Assembly (NCBI RefSeq): GCF_027925305.1
Contig: NZ_BSDR01000001.1
Location: forward strand, 2,259,001-2,323,000
DNA from: Desulforhabdus amnigena
Lineage (GTDB): Bacteria > Desulfobacterota > Syntrophobacteria > Syntrophobacterales > Syntrophobacteraceae
Reading direction: 5' to 3'
Length of the DNA: 64,000 bases
Position numbers and translations under genes: made by a program. Each line of letters opens with the position of its first letter. The stretch's first letter is position 1. Shown here one piece after another: positions 1 through 9,382 of this stretch. Below the pieces are notes generated by a model, which worked only from the letters and a program-made list of their open reading frames with translations, was not told where the DNA came from and did no database searches.

Positions 1-450
1 TTTTTATGAGAAACCTTCGCCGGCCATCCTATATCCAAGAAAAAGACGGGAAACCCATTCTTTCTCGCGATCGAGGTGTGATCGCTCTTTGTCGCCCTCC
101 CTGTTGCATGACGCATTCCATGAACAGGAAAGGAACGGCCCCCATGAGTAAAAGCACGTTAGGTGTTGCGTTTCTCCCGCCAACAGAGGTATAAAACGCC
201 CACTTGGGGCCTTGATTCGATCCTCCCTCCAAGGGCGCACACATGATCAATGAAACGACTCATGTTCTTTGTCCGCAAATTTTACGGCAAAACACATGAA
301 AAGGTCCTTTTACAAGTTCCGGAGTGTCAAGAGGAAAGAGAAAGAGCTATAGAGGATCTCCATTCGGTTTTCAGAATGAATGGAGCATTCGCGTGCCGGC
401 GTAATCCCTTCCCATCTTTAATAATAAAGGATATCTGAAAAAGGAGCCTC
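1..450. other. No gene recognised at the left edge
   Basis: Short open frames on both strands overlap each other. None has a convincing ribosome binding site or a sequence I recognise. A 62-codon frame at 250-438 precedes the first stress-protein gene but looks like chance. The stretch may be the tail of an upstream intergenic region plus the leader of the gene at 451. Confidence 0.5.
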
Positions 451-939
451 ATGGATAGCTTTCTCGTTACTTTGGATGGGACGCACGGTTCCCTCAAGAG
501 CATCCGCTACCTCAACCGCATCTTGAAGGGAGCGAAACATATTCGCCTGGTCCTCTTTCATGTAATTCCAACGACCTCGCCCAATCTCCTCAAGAAAGAA
601 GAAGTCCAGAGGATCGAGAAAATACATGCAGAACAAGCTCACTTGAGGGGTTATTTCTGGACCAGGGAAGACGAAGACAGAATGAATCTTGCCTTTCAGG
701 AAGCGAGACAATTGCTTCTGGAAGGAGGATTTTCGAATGCTCAGGTCACTACCCGTTTTTCCGTACAATCCGCCGAGGTGGCGCAGGTCATCTTGGAGGA
801 AGGCAAAAGGCTGGAATGTTCAACCATTGTGATCGGCCGGCGAGGATTGAGCCGGGTTAAAGAATTGTTTTTGGGAAGCGTTTCAAAGACTGTCACCAAA
901 TTGGCGAGATCGATGACCGTGTGGGTTGTCGACGACTGA
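451..939 (+). CDS. Universal stress protein, UspA family
   Basis: A 162-residue single-domain Usp protein. The N-terminal strand-loop (SFLVTLDGT) has the family's usual aspartate. Near the C-terminus lies the ATP-binding pattern G-x2-G-x9-G-S (GRRGLSRVKELFLGSVS), so it probably belongs to the nucleotide-binding Usp class. Family members are cytoplasmic and respond to starvation or redox stress; the precise role is unknown. AAGGAG sits just upstream of the ATG. A second Usp gene follows after 39 bp, so the two are probably co-transcribed. The pair is divergent in sequence, so it is not a recent tandem duplication. Confidence 0.85.
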   Translation: MDSFLVTLDGTHGSLKSIRYLNRILKGAKHIRLVLFHVIPTTSPNLLKKEEVQRIEKIHAEQAHLRGYFWTREDEDRMNLAFQEARQLLLEGGFSNAQVTTRFSVQSAEVAQVILEEGKRLECSTIVIGRRGLSRVKELFLGSVSKTVTKLARSMTVWVVDD

Positions 940-978
940 AAACACATCATCTGAATTCGTACCGGCAAAGGAGAGCAC

Positions 979-1449
979 ATGTCAAACAACCTCTTTCAAA
1001 ATATCGCTTTCTGTACCGATTTTTCGGAAAACGCAGATGAAGCTTTTTTGACAGCCAAAGATCTGGCATGGCATTATGGGGCAAACCTCCATATCGTGCA
1101 TGCTATGGTCAATTTTTCCGTTTCTCCCCCCATCCACGCAACCTACATGCCCATTGAATATGATCCGGGGTTCATCGAACAGGTGACCCAGGCGGCGAAA
1201 GAATCCATCCAGGAACGCTATATCAGTCAACTCAAGGAAAAACAGCCGTATTCCGTGCATCTTCTCTCGGGGTATGCGTCCACCGAAATTCTGCGTATAG
1301 CCGAAGAAAAGGATATCGACCTCATCGTTATGGGGTCCCATGGACTCACCGGTCTGGCCCATGTTCTCTTCGGAAGTACGGCAGACCGGGTGGTACGCAA
1401 GGCTCCCTGCTCCGTGTTGACGGTTCGGCTTCGCCCCAAGAAAGTCTGA
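979..1449 (+). CDS. Universal stress protein, UspA family (second)
   Basis: A 156-residue Usp domain protein. It opens with the typical FQNIAFCTDFSENADEA strand-loop and ends with a G-x2-G-x9-G-S ATP-binding motif (GSHGLTGLAHVLFGSTA) followed by the RKAPCSVLTV strand common in the family. An AAGGAG ribosome binding site precedes the ATG. It follows the first Usp gene by 39 bp and precedes the sugar-nucleotide epimerase gene by 35 bp, all on the same strand. Role inferred from family: stress survival, probably as a dimer, possibly binding ATP. Confidence 0.88.
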   Translation: MSNNLFQNIAFCTDFSENADEAFLTAKDLAWHYGANLHIVHAMVNFSVSPPIHATYMPIEYDPGFIEQVTQAAKESIQERYISQLKEKQPYSVHLLSGYASTEILRIAEEKDIDLIVMGSHGLTGLAHVLFGSTADRVVRKAPCSVLTVRLRPKKV

Positions 1450-1484
1450 CCGCCTGTTAGACTTTGATTAGGAGTCCATTTTAA

Positions 1485-2516
1485 ATGAATGAGAAAAAGC
1501 CCGTACTCGTTACCGGATCTGCCGGATTCATCGGTTACCACCTGGCTCTGCGCCTTCTGAAGGACGGACACCCTGTAGTCGGCATGGACAATCTCAACGA
1601 CTATTATGATGTCAATCTGAAAAAAAACCGCCTGAAACAACTCCAGGAATTCCCGGACTTCCACTTCCATAAGCTGGACCTCTACGATCGCGCGGGTATG
1701 GAAGATCTCTTCAACCGGTATTCTTTTGAAACGGTCGTGAACCTGGCGGCCCAGGCCGGGGTGAGATACTCTCTCACAAACCCCCATGCGTATGTGGATT
1801 CCAACCTGCTGGGATTTATCAATATTTTGGAGGGATGCCGCCATCAAAACGTAAAGCATCTGGTCTTCGCCTCATCGAGTTCCGTCTATGGGGCCAATAC
1901 CCATATGCCTTTTTCCGTTCATCACAATGTAGACCATCCCGTTTCCCTCTATGCCGCCACCAAAAAGGCCAATGAGCTCATGGCTCATACTTATGCCCAC
2001 CTTTACGGTCTTCCCTGCACGGGTTTGCGTTTTTTCACCGTCTACGGTCCATGGGGACGGCCTGACATGGCCCTCTTCCTCTTCACCCGCGCCATTTTGG
2101 AAGGAAAGCCCATAAAAGTCTTCAACGAGGGCAAAATGCGGCGCGACTTCACTTATATCGACGACATCATCGAGGGGGTTGTGAGGGTGATTCAAAAACC
2201 GCCGAAACCCGATTCTTCGTGGAGCGGTGATGCCCCGGATCCCGGAACAAGCTATGCCCCCTACCGCATCTACAATATTGGAAACAATAAACCCGTCGAA
2301 CTGATGGATTTCATCACAGCCATAGAAAACTGCCTCGGGATCACGGCCGAAAAGGAACTGCTTCCTCTGCAACCGGGGGACGTTCCTGCAACCTATGCCG
2401 ACATCGATGATCTCAAACGGGATTTCGGCTTTCACCCCCGTACCTCCATTCAGGAAGGGATTTCACGATTCGTGGAATGGTATCGAAGTTATTACGGAAA
2501 TTCAGATTTCGTCTGA
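1485..2516 (+). CDS. NAD-dependent epimerase, UDP-glucuronate 4-epimerase-like
   Basis: A 343-residue extended SDR protein. It has the NAD-binding TGSAGFIG motif at the N-terminus, the [16 protein letters not shown] segment typical of CapI/GlcA epimerases, a catalytic serine region (FASSSSVYG) and the YxxxK pair in SLYAATKKA. Such enzymes interconvert UDP-glucuronate and UDP-galacturonate for capsule or lipopolysaccharide. It lies far from the main glycan region of this window (33-54 kb) but could feed it. The stop codon runs straight into a family A repeat at 2515. UDP-GlcA specificity is inferred from similarity, not shown. Confidence 0.85.
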   Translation: MNEKKPVLVTGSAGFIGYHLALRLLKDGHPVVGMDNLNDYYDVNLKKNRLKQLQEFPDFHFHKLDLYDRAGMEDLFNRYSFETVVNLAAQAGVRYSLTNPHAYVDSNLLGFINILEGCRHQNVKHLVFASSSSVYGANTHMPFSVHHNVDHPVSLYAATKKANELMAHTYAHLYGLPCTGLRFFTVYGPWGRPDMALFLFTRAILEGKPIKVFNEGKMRRDFTYIDDIIEGVVRVIQKPPKPDSSWSGDAPDPGTSYAPYRIYNIGNNKPVELMDFITAIENCLGITAEKELLPLQPGDVPATYADIDDLKRDFGFHPRTSIQEGISRFVEWYRSYYGNSDFV

Positions 2517-2590
2517 ACCACGGAGACACGGAGAACACAGAGATTCCATTTAAAGGTATTTCTCTGAGCCCTCTGTGTCTTCTGTGGTTG
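2515..2590. repeat. Family A palindromic repeat, copy 1
   Basis: An imperfect inverted repeat built from an ACCACGGAGACACGGAG-type arm and its complement, CTCTGTGTCTTCTGTGGT, around a short AT-rich centre. It lies between the convergent epimerase and M24 peptidase genes and begins within the epimerase stop codon. Related copies are at 9075, 18277, 55201 and 59461. Confidence 0.8.
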
Positions 2591-2622
2591 CCTCCTCACC
2601 TCCTGCCGGTGCTCCGCTTCCC

Positions 2623-3735
2623 TCAAAATTTATAAAACAGATCCGCACGGTTCAATATCTCACAACCCGTTTGAGTGACTCGAACCATATTTTCCAGTCG
2701 CACCCCCCCAAAGCCGGGCAAATAGATGCCTGGCTCAACGGTTATGATCATGTTTTCCTCGAGGGCGGTCGGGTTACGCTTTCTCAGACCGGGTTTTTCG
2801 TGCACCGCGATTCCCACTCCGTGCCCCAGGCCATGCCCGAACTGCTCTCCATAACCCGCCTCGGTGATGATCCCCCGGGCCACCCCGTCGATTTCCACGG
2901 AATCCCTGCCCGCTCTGATGGCATCCTGGGCCGCCAGTTGCGCTTCGCGGACTATCCTGTAAATCTCCTTGAGCCTGGCATCGGGTGTTCCGGCAATCCA
3001 GGTTCGAGTCATATCCGAGCAATAATGATTGAGCTTAGAACCAAGATCCAGTATCACCGCATCGCCCCGAGCGATTACGCGGTCCGTCGGTACTGCGTGG
3101 GGAAGAGCACCATTGGGACCGCTCGCCACGATGGGAGGAAAGGAAACGGCTTCACCTCCCCCCTCCCTTATTCGCCGCTCGATCTCCCAGGCCAGGTCCT
3201 TTTCCTTTTTTCCCGGCGCAAGGATTTCCCATACCTCGCACAGAGCCTTTTCCGTCAGGGCAATGGACTCTTTGATTCGTTCCACTTCCTGTACTTCCTT
3301 CACAATCCTCAGTCCTTCGATCAGTCCTTCCGACGAAACCATCTCCGCCGTGGGGCGCGATGTCTTGAGGGCTTTTTCCACCTCACAGTAGGTGCGGTAG
3401 GAAATATGATGTCCCTCCGCTCCCAAACGCCGTACCCCCAGGCTGGAAAAAAGATCGGGAAGGACCTGGGGCAATCCTTCACTGTAGATGACCGCTTCAA
3501 AATCCGGGGCTTCGTGCTCCGCTTCCTCCCGGTAGCGAAAGTCGGTCAGAAGATACTGACTGAATTCTCCAATGAGCAAATACCCAGAACTTTCAGTAAG
3601 TTGCAGGTCTTCGGCCTCATAACCGCTCAGGTAGTAGCGGTTTTCTGGAACAGCCACCAGAAATGCATCCAGGGAGTTTTCCTCCATGAGTTTCCGAAAA
3701 CGGGACAGTCTGGCAGCAAAGCATTCACGGTTCAT
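2623..3735 (-). CDS. M24 family metallopeptidase (Xaa-Pro aminopeptidase-like)
   Basis: A 370-residue protein with a creatinase-type N-terminal domain (to about residue 125) and a pita-bread M24 domain. The expected metal ligands are visible in order: Asp in VILDLGS, Asp in SDMTRT, His in HGLGHGVG, Glu in VEPGIY and Glu in GVRLENM. It therefore looks like an active two-metal Xaa-Pro aminopeptidase, releasing N-terminal residues next to proline, in the cytoplasm. The length is normal for short PepQ/YpdF-like members. It is transcribed alone, convergent with the epimerase gene. Substrate preference is not predictable from the sequence. Confidence 0.88.
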   Translation of the reverse strand: MNRECFAARLSRFRKLMEENSLDAFLVAVPENRYYLSGYEAEDLQLTESSGYLLIGEFSQYLLTDFRYREEAEHEAPDFEAVIYSEGLPQVLPDLFSSLGVRRLGAEGHHISYRTYCEVEKALKTSRPTAEMVSSEGLIEGLRIVKEVQEVERIKESIALTEKALCEVWEILAPGKKEKDLAWEIERRIREGGGEAVSFPPIVASGPNGALPHAVPTDRVIARGDAVILDLGSKLNHYCSDMTRTWIAGTPDARLKEIYRIVREAQLAAQDAIRAGRDSVEIDGVARGIITEAGYGEQFGHGLGHGVGIAVHEKPGLRKRNPTALEENMIITVEPGIYLPGFGGVRLENMVRVTQTGCEILNRADLFYKF

Positions 3736-3861
3736 TTAAACATCCTCCTCATTTTGATCATTCAATGATGCATTGCGAAAAGTTTTTTCCAGGATATTAC
3801 AATAAGGATTTCATCGCTTGTGGAATGTGAGGAAGGGCGGATTTTCTCTCAAAAAAGAAAA

Positions 3862-3890
3862 TTGACAAAAGAAGTTGGGTATTTTATGCG
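3862..3890 (+). promoter_or_regulatory. Possible sigma70 promoter for the ferredoxin-nifU-mnmA run
   Basis: TTGACA at 3862-3867 is followed after 17 bp by TATGCG at 3885-3890. It lies about 60 bp upstream of the ferredoxin start. The -35 is perfect and the -10 is weak (TAT only), in an AT-rich stretch between divergent genes. Confidence 0.4.
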
Positions 3891-3946
3891 AAAATGTTAT
3901 TTTTTAGCGTTTTTGACACGGATATGCGAGAGAGGAGCAGCCGGAA

Positions 3947-4372
3947 ATGTATTCCAAAATATTGGTATTGCGGTTTTCCAAGGAAATCGTGGACAAGCCC
4001 ATCATAACCCACCTGGTAAAAGACTACGATCTTACTTTCAATATATTGAAGGCACAAATTTTCCCACGCAAGGAAGGGATGCTCGTCCTGGAATTGAAGG
4101 GAAACCGAAAGGACTATGAAAAGGGCATTCGGTACCTCAAAGCCGTCGGCGTGGAGATTGAACCGGTGGCTCAGGGCATTCGGAGAGACGAGGAAAAGTG
4201 CTATCAATGCGGCGCATGTACAGCGGTCTGTCCGACGGGGGCGTTGCACATCAAACGCCCTGAAATGGAGGTGCTCTTCGAATCGGAGCGCTGCAGTGCG
4301 TGCGAGCTTTGCGTAAAAACGTGCCCCGCCAGGGCGATGATCGTGACTTTTGACAAGACGCTGGTTCTTTAG
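3947..4372 (+). CDS. NIL-domain 2[4Fe-4S] ferredoxin
   Basis: A 141-residue protein. The first about 75 residues look like a NIL domain (ACT-like fold, otherwise known from the C-terminus of MetN). The second half is a bacterial ferredoxin with two four-cysteine clusters, CYQCGACTAVCPTGAL and CSACELCVKTCPARAM. In other anaerobes such NIL-ferredoxins occur beside homocysteine or sulfur-handling genes. Here the next genes are an Fe-S scaffold and the tRNA thiolase mnmA, which suggests a redox role in sulfur trafficking (inference). GAGGAG precedes the start at a suitable distance. Confidence 0.85.
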   Translation: MYSKILVLRFSKEIVDKPIITHLVKDYDLTFNILKAQIFPRKEGMLVLELKGNRKDYEKGIRYLKAVGVEIEPVAQGIRRDEEKCYQCGACTAVCPTGALHIKRPEMEVLFESERCSACELCVKTCPARAMIVTFDKTLVL

Positions 4373-4460
4373 GCGCTTGATATTTTTTCTGTTTTGAATA
4401 TGGGGAGTAGATGTTTATTGGAAGAGAACGGATTGTATTGAACCTTCAAGGAGCGTGAGA

Positions 4461-4952
4461 ATGAATTACAGTGACAAAGTTATGGACCATTTCATAAACC
4501 CGAGAAACGTCGGCGAACTGGAAAATCCGGACGGAGTCGGACAGGTGGGGAATGTCAATTGCGGTGACATCATGCGCATGACCATAAAAGTTGTGGACAA
4601 CCGCATCACGGATATCAATTTCAAGACCTTCGGGTGCGGAGCCGCCATTGCCGTCAGTTCCATGGTAACCGAAATGGTCAAGGGAAAAACCTTGGAGGAA
4701 GCCGTCCTCATCAATCGGGATGACGTGGCTGTAGCTTTGGGAGGATTGCCCGACAAAAAACTGCACTGTTCCAACCTGGGAACGGATGCTTTGAAGGCGG
4801 CCGTCAATGATTTCTGGCGCCGCACGGGACAACCGCAAAAAGTGGTGAAATTGGAAGACGAACATCTGGAACAAGAAAGTGAAGAAGCCAGTGCGTGTTG
4901 CGGTAGCAATGAGCGGGGGTGTGGACAGCCTTCGAACGGCAATCCTGCTTAA
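4461..4952 (+). CDS. NifU/IscU-like Fe-S cluster scaffold with tail overlapping mnmA
   Basis: A protein of 163 residues from the ATG at 4461, which has AAGGAG 7 bp upstream; a GTG at 4455 is a weaker alternative. The IscU ligands are all present: Cys34 with Asp36 (NVNCGD), Cys59 (FGCGA) and Cys103 (LHCSNLG). It should assemble [2Fe-2S]/[4Fe-4S] clusters with a cysteine desulfurase, but none is encoded in this window. Typical IscU ends near residue 130. Here the last about 25 codons are read in a different frame across the start of mnmA and give a Cys-rich tail ([13 protein letters not shown]). That tail may be functional or simply read-through. Confidence 0.88.
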   Translation: MNYSDKVMDHFINPRNVGELENPDGVGQVGNVNCGDIMRMTIKVVDNRITDINFKTFGCGAAIAVSSMVTEMVKGKTLEEAVLINRDDVAVALGGLPDKKLHCSNLGTDALKAAVNDFWRRTGQPQKVVKLEDEHLEQESEEASACCGSNERGCGQPSNGNPA

Positions 4953-6000
4953 AGAACAGGGCTGTGATCTCTTTGGGATTCACATGCGGCTTCTTCCTTC
5001 CTCCCGGCGCGGCTCCCAGGGTAAACCAGGGCTTGCCGAGACCGCCATGGAAAGCCGGGAGGAAGAACTTCACGCCCTCTGTTCCAGGCTGGATATCCCT
5101 CTTGCCATAGTGGACCTGCGGGAAACATTCGAGAAGTCGGTCATTCAACCTTTTTTGGAGACGTATCTTCAGGGGCTTACTCCCAATCCCTGTGTGGTAT
5201 GCAACCCCACAATCAAATTCGGCTTTCTTCTCCAGGAAGCCCGGTTTCGGGGCGCGACCCATCTTGCCACCGGCCACTACGCCCGGATTCTTCCGCCCGG
5301 TTCTTCCTCGGACCGTTTCAAACTGTGCCGGGGATACGATCAGAAAAAGGATCAGTCCTATTTTCTCTATGGGATGACCCAGGCGCAGCTCGGAGCGGCG
5401 TTGTTTCCACTGGGAGACACCACCAAGCGGGAAGTCCAGGAATGGGCGGAGCACAACGGTTGGGCGGCAACGCTTTCCGAAGAAAGCCAGGAAATCTGCT
5501 TCATCCCCTCGGGCAGCTACCATGAGTTCCTCAAAGAACGTCTGTCCCCCACATCCATCTCCACCAGTGGACCCATTCGTGATCTGAAGGGCAATCACTT
5601 GGGAGAACACAAAGGCATTTTTGCCTACACGGTGGGACAAAGGCGTGGACTGGGAATCGCATCCACGGAACCCTACTATGTCGTCGGTCTCGAACCCGAT
5701 TCCAACACGGTCCGGGTGGGACGCGCCGGGGATCTTTTCCGCCGGGAATTTTCCGTAAAAGACGTAAACTGGGTTTCCATACCTCCTCCCGAAGCGCCCA
5801 TTCACGTTCAGGTCCGGATTCGCCATCAGCATCTCCCCGCGCCGGCCTGCGTGACTCCGCTGGAGGGGAATACCGTCTCCGTTGTTCTGGAGAAGCCCCA
5901 AAGGGCGGTCACCCCCGGGCAGGCCGCCGTATTCTACGATGGGGATCTCCTCCTTGGAGGTGGAACGATTCTGCCCGCCGGCCCTTTTCCAAACCTTTAG
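4879..6000 (+). CDS. mnmA: tRNA-specific 2-thiouridylase MnmA
   Basis: A 373-residue enzyme that activates U34 of tRNA(Lys, Glu, Gln) with ATP and inserts sulfur to form s2U. The PP-loop SGGVDS lies near residue 12. The catalytic cysteine motif NPCVVCN has its first Cys at about 105, the partner cysteine lies in QEICFIPSG, and the GQRRGLGI motif of the central domain is present. The start is a GTG inside the scaffold gene, giving a 74-nt out-of-frame overlap. This start is needed to keep the beta-strand before the PP-loop; the ATG at 4909 would remove it. The overlap suggests translational coupling between cluster scaffold and thiolase. Confidence 0.93.
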   Translation: MKKPVRVAVAMSGGVDSLRTAILLKEQGCDLFGIHMRLLPSSRRGSQGKPGLAETAMESREEELHALCSRLDIPLAIVDLRETFEKSVIQPFLETYLQGLTPNPCVVCNPTIKFGFLLQEARFRGATHLATGHYARILPPGSSSDRFKLCRGYDQKKDQSYFLYGMTQAQLGAALFPLGDTTKREVQEWAEHNGWAATLSEESQEICFIPSGSYHEFLKERLSPTSISTSGPIRDLKGNHLGEHKGIFAYTVGQRRGLGIASTEPYYVVGLEPDSNTVRVGRAGDLFRREFSVKDVNWVSIPPPEAPIHVQVRIRHQHLPAPACVTPLEGNTVSVVLEKPQRAVTPGQAAVFYDGDLLLGGGTILPAGPFPNL

Positions 6001-6027
6001 CCTCTGATCTTAACTCCGGAGTATTCG

Positions 6028-7347
6028 ATGAATATTAAAGTGGCCCTCGAAACCCTGGGCTGCAAGGTGAACCAGTATGAATCCTCCTACTTCCTGCAAC
6101 TCCTCGAGGAAGCGGGATGCAAAACGGTCGGCTTTCGGGAACATGCAGACGTCTACATTGTCCACAGCTGCGCAGTCACTTCCAAAGCGGGGTTCCAGAC
6201 GAGACAACTCCTCCGCCGCGCTCAGCGCCTCAACCCCGCGGCAAAAATCATCGTCACGGGATGTGAGGCGCAGCTCGATTCCCGGCGCATCGCAGAGGAA
6301 GGGCTTGCCACCCACATTTTGGGGAACGCGGAAAAATTCGATCTCCCGAAGTGGCTGCAAGCGCCGGGCAGCCTGTCCCACCCCCTTATGGCGTTGAGCG
6401 ATCCGCGTCGCTACGACCATTTTCCTCCCCAGCCCGTTACCCGTATGTATTCCGGCCGCGCACGGGCTTTTCTGAAGCTGCAGGACGGATGCGACTCTTT
6501 TTGTTCCTACTGTGTGATACCCTTTACCCGGGGCAAGAGCAGAAGCCTTCCGGCACACGAAGTCCGTCTCCAAATGGATCGTTTTTTGGATCACGGATAC
6601 CAGGAGGTCGTTCTCACGGGAATCCACCTCGGACAATGGGGCAAGGACCTCGAGCCGCGGCAGGGATTGGCCGCTCTGCTGGAAGAACTGGAGAGGAGCG
6701 CACTCCCCCCGCGGGTGCGTCTCAGCTCCCTGGAACCCATGGAATGGACGGACGAACTTCTCCATTACCTCACCTCCCGGCAATGGATCTGCCCCCACTT
6801 CCATGTCCCCTTACAAAGCGGAGACGACGAAATCCTTGAAAGGATGCACCGGCCCTACAAGGCTCACCAGTATGAAGAGCTCGTTCGGGAGCTTCATTTT
6901 CTTTTTCCCCGGGCCGCCATCGGCGCAGATGTCCTCGTGGGTTTCCCTGGAGAAACGGAAGAGCATTTTCAAAATACCTTTGAATTGCTCAACCGCCTTC
7001 CCATCTCGTACATGCACGTGTTTCCCTTTTCCCCCCGCCCCGGGACTCTTGCAGCCAAATGGCCGGGACGGGTCACAGGAAACGAACTGAAGCGAAGGGC
7101 CCGTTTGCTCCACCGGTTGAGCGCCGCAAAACGGCAGACCTTCCGGGAACGCTTCATGGGGGAAACCATCGAAGTGCTGGCGGAATCCCAGGTAAAGCCC
7201 GGATGGTGGCAGGGAACTTCAAGAAACTATCTCCAGATCTTTTTTCCGGCTCCCTGCGACCTGCCTCCGGGTTCGCTGGTATCGGTGCGCATTCGACGCC
7301 TGACCGGGGAGGGAGTGATGGGCGAGATGGTTCTCAATCCGCACTGA
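6028..7347 (+). CDS. mtaB: tRNA t6A37 methylthiotransferase MtaB (MiaB-like radical SAM)
   Basis: A 439-residue methylthiotransferase. The N-terminal UPF0004 domain (LETLGCKVNQYES with further cysteines at HSCAVTS and VTGCEAQ) should bind an auxiliary [4Fe-4S] cluster. The radical SAM motif is CDSFCSYC (CxxxCxxC), followed by VLTGIHLGQWG, and a C-terminal TRAM-like domain is present. The GCKVNQYE signature fits the MtaB/e-MtaB clade (ms2t6A37) better than MiaB. It follows mnmA by 27 bp, so two sulfur-inserting tRNA enzymes sit behind one Fe-S scaffold. Its 3' end overlaps the convergent DUF6178 gene by 14 bp. Confidence 0.9.
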   Translation: MNIKVALETLGCKVNQYESSYFLQLLEEAGCKTVGFREHADVYIVHSCAVTSKAGFQTRQLLRRAQRLNPAAKIIVTGCEAQLDSRRIAEEGLATHILGNAEKFDLPKWLQAPGSLSHPLMALSDPRRYDHFPPQPVTRMYSGRARAFLKLQDGCDSFCSYCVIPFTRGKSRSLPAHEVRLQMDRFLDHGYQEVVLTGIHLGQWGKDLEPRQGLAALLEELERSALPPRVRLSSLEPMEWTDELLHYLTSRQWICPHFHVPLQSGDDEILERMHRPYKAHQYEELVRELHFLFPRAAIGADVLVGFPGETEEHFQNTFELLNRLPISYMHVFPFSPRPGTLAAKWPGRVTGNELKRRARLLHRLSAAKRQTFRERFMGETIEVLAESQVKPGWWQGTSRNYLQIFFPAPCDLPPGSLVSVRIRRLTGEGVMGEMVLNPH

Positions 7348-9025
7348 AGAGAAAATGTTTCACGAGACGGGGGTCGGGAGGGGTTCCTCCCGTAAAAGGA
7401 CGCATCTCTTCGGCATACTCGCGAAAAAGTGGATCTAAATAGGCTGAAACCATTTCCCGTTGGGAAGCGTCCGGCACAATGCGGTCTATCCAGGACCGGA
7501 TCAGCTTTTCCAGTGGATCCGGAAGCAACATGGAGAAAGCGGCAGGCCATTTTGTGATGGCCAGAGGCTTCACAACCCACTCTCCGTCCTGCCGGAATCG
7601 AGCAGCCGCTGTATAAATCATCAGACCGAGGGTCACATCTTCCACGCTCCTCACCAGCCCCCCTTTCCACAACCCATCCATCAAAGGATCGGCCTCGACC
7701 TGAAGGGCATCGAAAAGGGGCCCGAGGGCAGTGAAAAGATCGATGAGGCGCTTTCCCTCAAAAAGATCCTTGCGAGTCCTGAAAAAATCCTCGTGGCGGG
7801 ATGCATGAGATTCCGACGGCGCACGCATCAGGCGTGGAGTCTTCCGCAACAGCGCTTCAGCAGACTCCAGCCAATAAGGTTCGAGACACCTCAACCCGCC
7901 CGGCCACCTGGAAAACCAGCCTTGCAGTTGCAGGTTTTTCATGCGGTTTCTCAGGTTGGCCACCTCTTCCTGTCCCAGCCGAAACAGGTGTTCCAGAAAA
8001 GTGCTGCCCAGCACCTCGATCGAGAGCTTCAGATCCCCCGCGCTTTTCAGATCCAGCCCCAGGTTGACGCAGGCTACCGTCTTGTCCACTGCCCGGCGCA
8101 GGGCTTCCGGATCATCGGCCTGCAATTGATCCGCAACAATCACCTTATTGGCCAGATTTGCCAACTCCACTTGCAGGGAATCGAGCAGAAGGGGGTCTCC
8201 TATGCCCTGCAGGGAAAGTTGAAGCAGATCCCCTTGTGGAATGAGCGCCAGGGCGAAACAGGGGATGCTCGCCCCTTCCGGCTTCAGAAGAGCCGGCTCT
8301 TTGCGCAAAGCCATCTCCTCCGGACGCAGGGAACGATAAATTTCCAGGGCATCATAGAAGTCCGGAATCGCCAGGTCTTCCAATCGCCCCTTGTGGAAGC
8401 GGTAAGCGTCTTCCTCCATCTCAACATCGGCAGCCCACAGGATGTGGTCCATCAGTTCCTTGTAGAACCCCTGGTGCACCTCAAAAAGGAGGCTCAAAAG
8501 GTCCTTGATAAAGCCTTCATATTGAGGGTAACGGCTTTCCCAGTAATAAAGGTCATCCAGAGTATTCAAGGGAAGCTTGTCCCTGGCCTCCAGAAGATCG
8601 ACGTCCTCGGGGACTGTGGTTACGGAAATCCATCGTTTGAAGAGAATCACCAAAAGCTCGAAGTCAGCATCCTGCAGCCAGGCCAGGAGCTTTTCCCGGC
8701 TGGCCAGGGCCAGCCGCTCCAACCAATCCACGGCCTTGGCCGGCGCAACGGAATCCTTCTGCCACCATTCGAGATCGAAGAGGTGGTTGATCTGCTCTAC
8801 CCGCGCAAGGGCAAGAAGGGGCAGCGCATCGTCCGCCCCGATCTCTTTCACGGAAAAGTAGAAATCCTGGGGAGCCAGAGCCGCCACAACGGCTTCCGCA
8901 TCCACTCTGGACAAGACGGTTTCCAGCCTCTTTTTGGCTGGCATCCGCATCAGATGGAGCGCCAACTCCTCGGGAGGCAACCTTTCAAGACGCTTTTCTT
9001 CCAAAACCATCAAACCTTTCGGCAT
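7334..9025 (-). CDS. DUF6178 family protein
   Basis: A 563-residue soluble protein, rich in Leu, Glu and Asp with long predicted helices and no signal peptide or membrane segment. The opening (LERLPPEELALHLMRMP) and the repeated short acidic helices match my memory of the uncharacterised DUF6178 family of Desulfobacterota. No catalytic motif is visible. It is monocistronic and convergent with mtaB. A GGAG site precedes the ATG. Function unknown. Confidence 0.65.
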   Translation of the reverse strand: MPKGLMVLEEKRLERLPPEELALHLMRMPAKKRLETVLSRVDAEAVVAALAPQDFYFSVKEIGADDALPLLALARVEQINHLFDLEWWQKDSVAPAKAVDWLERLALASREKLLAWLQDADFELLVILFKRWISVTTVPEDVDLLEARDKLPLNTLDDLYYWESRYPQYEGFIKDLLSLLFEVHQGFYKELMDHILWAADVEMEEDAYRFHKGRLEDLAIPDFYDALEIYRSLRPEEMALRKEPALLKPEGASIPCFALALIPQGDLLQLSLQGIGDPLLLDSLQVELANLANKVIVADQLQADDPEALRRAVDKTVACVNLGLDLKSAGDLKLSIEVLGSTFLEHLFRLGQEEVANLRNRMKNLQLQGWFSRWPGGLRCLEPYWLESAEALLRKTPRLMRAPSESHASRHEDFFRTRKDLFEGKRLIDLFTALGPLFDALQVEADPLMDGLWKGGLVRSVEDVTLGLMIYTAAARFRQDGEWVVKPLAITKWPAAFSMLLPDPLEKLIRSWIDRIVPDASQREMVSAYLDPLFREYAEEMRPFTGGTPPDPRLVKHFLFSAD

Positions 9026-9074
9026 ATGTTCTCCATAATCAATCGATATAATTTGATATTGTCAGATTTCATAT

Positions 9075-9149
9075 GAACCACGGAGACACGGGAGGCACGG
9101 AGAAAGGCTCTCAAATAAAATCTCCGTGTCTCCGTGTCTCCGTGGTTCA
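9075..9149. repeat. Family A palindromic repeat, copy 2
   Basis: The arm GAACCACGGAGACACGG and its complement TCTCCGTGTCTCCGTGGTTC flank an AT-rich centre. It lies upstream of both the DUF6178 gene (minus) and sufC (plus). The remaining 9150-9230 is AT-rich without a recognisable gene. Confidence 0.85.
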
Positions 9150-9231
9150 TACAACAATGTCATATTATTTTTATTCAATCAATCCAAAAAGATAACAAAC
9201 AAACCCCTCGTGAATTCTTCCACTTATTGAC

Positions 9232-9282
9232 TTGCACTCAGGTGGATGAGAGATTATAAAAGAACCAATATTTCAAATCTCT
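9232..9282 (+). promoter_or_regulatory. Possible promoter and operator for sufCB
   Basis: TTGCAC at 9232-9237 and TATAAA at 9255-9260 are 17 bp apart. A 7-bp inverted repeat, AGAGATT (9249-9255) and AATCTCT (9276-9282), overlaps the -10 region. That layout is compatible with a repressor site, perhaps of an Rrf2/IscR-type regulator (inference). The leader to sufC is about 120 nt. Confidence 0.35.
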
Positions 9283-9382
9283 ATTAAGGTTGGTTGTCAA
9301 TAAATTTACCGGCGCTCGCCTCGAGGTGGGAGTGAGGCGCCCGGGAGAATATTTTTATTTCGAAGGTTACAGGAGAGAAAAG

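Noticed and set aside
250-438. 62-codon open frame before the first stress-protein gene
   Set aside because: No ribosome binding site, no recognisable sequence, and its basic, mixed composition looks like random translation.
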